A stretch of 16,300 nucleotides of DNA from Bog-756 sp050014755 (GTDB taxonomy: Bacteria; Actinomycetota; Acidimicrobiia; Acidimicrobiales; RAAP-2). The stretch lies in the NCBI GenBank assembly GCA_050014755.1, contig JBEKCS010000079.1, forward strand, positions 1-16,300. The letters are read 5' to 3'. A model generated the notes under the pieces. It did no database searches and was not told the origin of the DNA. It saw nothing but the letters and a program-made list of their open reading frames with translations. Numbering within the stretch: position 1 is the stretch's first letter; each line of letters begins with the position of its first letter. The position numbers and the translations under genes were made by a program. Below are positions 15,356 to 16,300 of the stretch, piece by piece.

Positions 15356-16300
15356 GTGCCACCTGATCCAGGCCAAGCTACGGGTGAGTTGGGCACTCGA
15401 CGGCACATTCAACGGGCATCTGGCGGGTTGCCGTCCGGAAAAGCCTTGATGGCGATGACGGTGGCCACGCTCGTGGCCGTCGCCGTCGTGACGGTCGCTG
15501 TCTGGACGGGCTCCGGCACGGGCACGTCCCCACAGATCCCCGGGAGCCCCGCGGCACCGACCGCCTCGGAGATCAGCCCGGTGTGCACCACCACCACGCC
15601 GTCCAAGGTGCTGGGTCCGGCCGCGAGCCTGCCGTCGAACCCGGTCTCGACGGTGGTCACGCCCACCGGAGGGGTCGTGAACTTCGCGGCGACCGGCTCC
15701 GACCTCTATGTGAACACGGGCACCCGTCTGGTGACCTACTCGCTCAGCGGTTCCGAGGTGAGCTCGTTCGCTCTGCCGGCCCACTTCACCAAGAGCAGCG
15801 CCTTCACGCCGCTGATCGATCCGTCCGGTGACATCTACCTCTCCTCCTATTACGGAATGAAGGTCGACAAGTTCTCGCCGTCGGGCACGCTGCTGTGGTC
15901 GGCCGACCCCGACAACGACAACCCCACGGCCATCTACTCGGTGGGGACCGGGTCGTCGTTCCAGGTGGTGGTCAGCCTGGTCCAGGACACGGCGTCGAGC
16001 GTGGTCCTCAACCAGACCACGGGAGCCGTCTCGGGCACCTTCCCGCTCATCGTGGGCAACGGCGGCTTCGTCACCCAGGAGTCCGGGGGCGACCTGCTGT
16101 ACGCGGCCAACGGCTACGTGGAGACCCTGAGCGCCACCGGTTCGGTCCTTGCGACGTTCGGCGCCCCTCATGTCGAGGGCAACGACGTCCACACCGGCTC
16201 GGGCAGCCAGTTCTACTACCCGGCCCAGGCCGTCCAGGGCCCGAACGGCACCGTCTACACCGCCGACCCGCTGCACACCATGGAGGCCACCTCGCCCACC
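15356..16300 (+). CDS. Membrane-anchored or secreted beta-propeller (NHL-like) protein, 3' end outside window
   Basis: The frame is open from GTG 15356 to the right edge, giving 315 codons without a stop. The N-terminus has basic residues (RRHIQR) and then a hydrophobic segment at about 32-50 (MAMTVATLVAVAVVTVAVW): a signal anchor or long signal peptide. After a Pro/Ser/Thr-rich linker come repeated units of about 40-50 residues with the pattern hydrophobic - Asp/Gly - IYLSSY / LLYAANGY / VYTADP, seen at about 110-130, 152-182, 240-272 and 288-305, typical of NHL or six-bladed propeller repeats. LIDPSGDIYLSS and VQGPNGTVYTAD are the clearest. It is probably extracytoplasmic; function and ligand are unknown. 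ATG 15449 is a conventional alternative start, which would trim the basic N-terminus. Confidence 0.75.
   Translation, partial: MPPDPGQATGELGTRRHIQRASGGLPSGKALMAMTVATLVAVAVVTVAVWTGSGTGTSPQIPGSPAAPTASEISPVCTTTTPSKVLGPAASLPSNPVSTVVTPTGGVVNFAATGSDLYVNTGTRLVTYSLSGSEVSSFALPAHFTKSSAFTPLIDPSGDIYLSSYYGMKVDKFSPSGTLLWSADPDNDNPTAIYSVGTGSSFQVVVSLVQDTASSVVLNQTTGAVSGTFPLIVGNGGFVTQESGGDLLYAANGYVETLSATGSVLATFGAPHVEGNDVHTGSGSQFYYPAQAVQGPNGTVYTADPLHTMEATSPT

Noticed and set aside
15221..16276. Minus-strand ORF of 351 codons at the right edge
   Set aside because: The plus strand has a coherent anchor plus propeller repeats; the minus product is Arg/Gly-rich without domains.

Overview
The window comes from a visibly GC-rich chromosome with GTG, ATG and possibly TTG starts and strong third-position G/C bias. 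Four features point to Actinomycetota: a CeoB/CeoC-type pair of RCK proteins, a TopA with GRFGPY-type C-terminal repeats and a lysine-rich tail in place of zinc fingers, the order hppA - topA - tmk - holB, and likely leaderless genes. Acidimicrobiia is my best guess at class, but that is inference. Most of the window is ordinary housekeeping DNA. The last 2 kb looks more accessory.

Layout. 1-434 is the end of an unrecognised helical protein. 610-1554 is a compact RpoD/SigA-family sigma factor. 1555-1880 holds a possible 24-residue membrane peptide (1657-1731) and a strong hairpin (1740-1787) between convergent genes. 4020-1881 on the minus strand is a tight operon of ceoB, ceoC and a membrane-anchored HAD-IB phosphatase. 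Divergent from it, 4161-6656 encodes a KimA-type potassium importer carrying a C-terminal OB-fold. 6880-9249 is a K+-independent-type proton-pumping pyrophosphatase (hppA) behind a clear promoter and a leader of about 165 nt. 9340-14011 is a translationally coupled topA-tmk-holB run joined by GTGA overlaps. tRNA-Thr(CGT) follows at 14047. Then come a PAPS-dependent sulfotransferase (14241-15131), an AT-rich 16-bp tandem repeat, and the start of an N-terminally anchored beta-propeller protein that runs off the right edge.

How the genes work together. CeoB and CeoC are cytosolic NAD(H)/ligand-sensing regulators of potassium transport. No TrkH/KtrB pore is visible, but a KimA-like K+ importer is divergently adjacent and is the obvious candidate partner. 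TopA, thymidylate kinase and the clamp-loader delta-prime subunit form a DNA topology/precursor/replication set. The pyrophosphatase recovers energy from PPi made by such biosynthesis.

The observation I rate highest is the fusion of the OB-fold domain to the KimA-like importer next to ceoBC. From memory, this domain is a separate neighbouring gene (Rv2694c type) in mycobacteria. I found no CRISPR array, transposon, phage gene or defence system.
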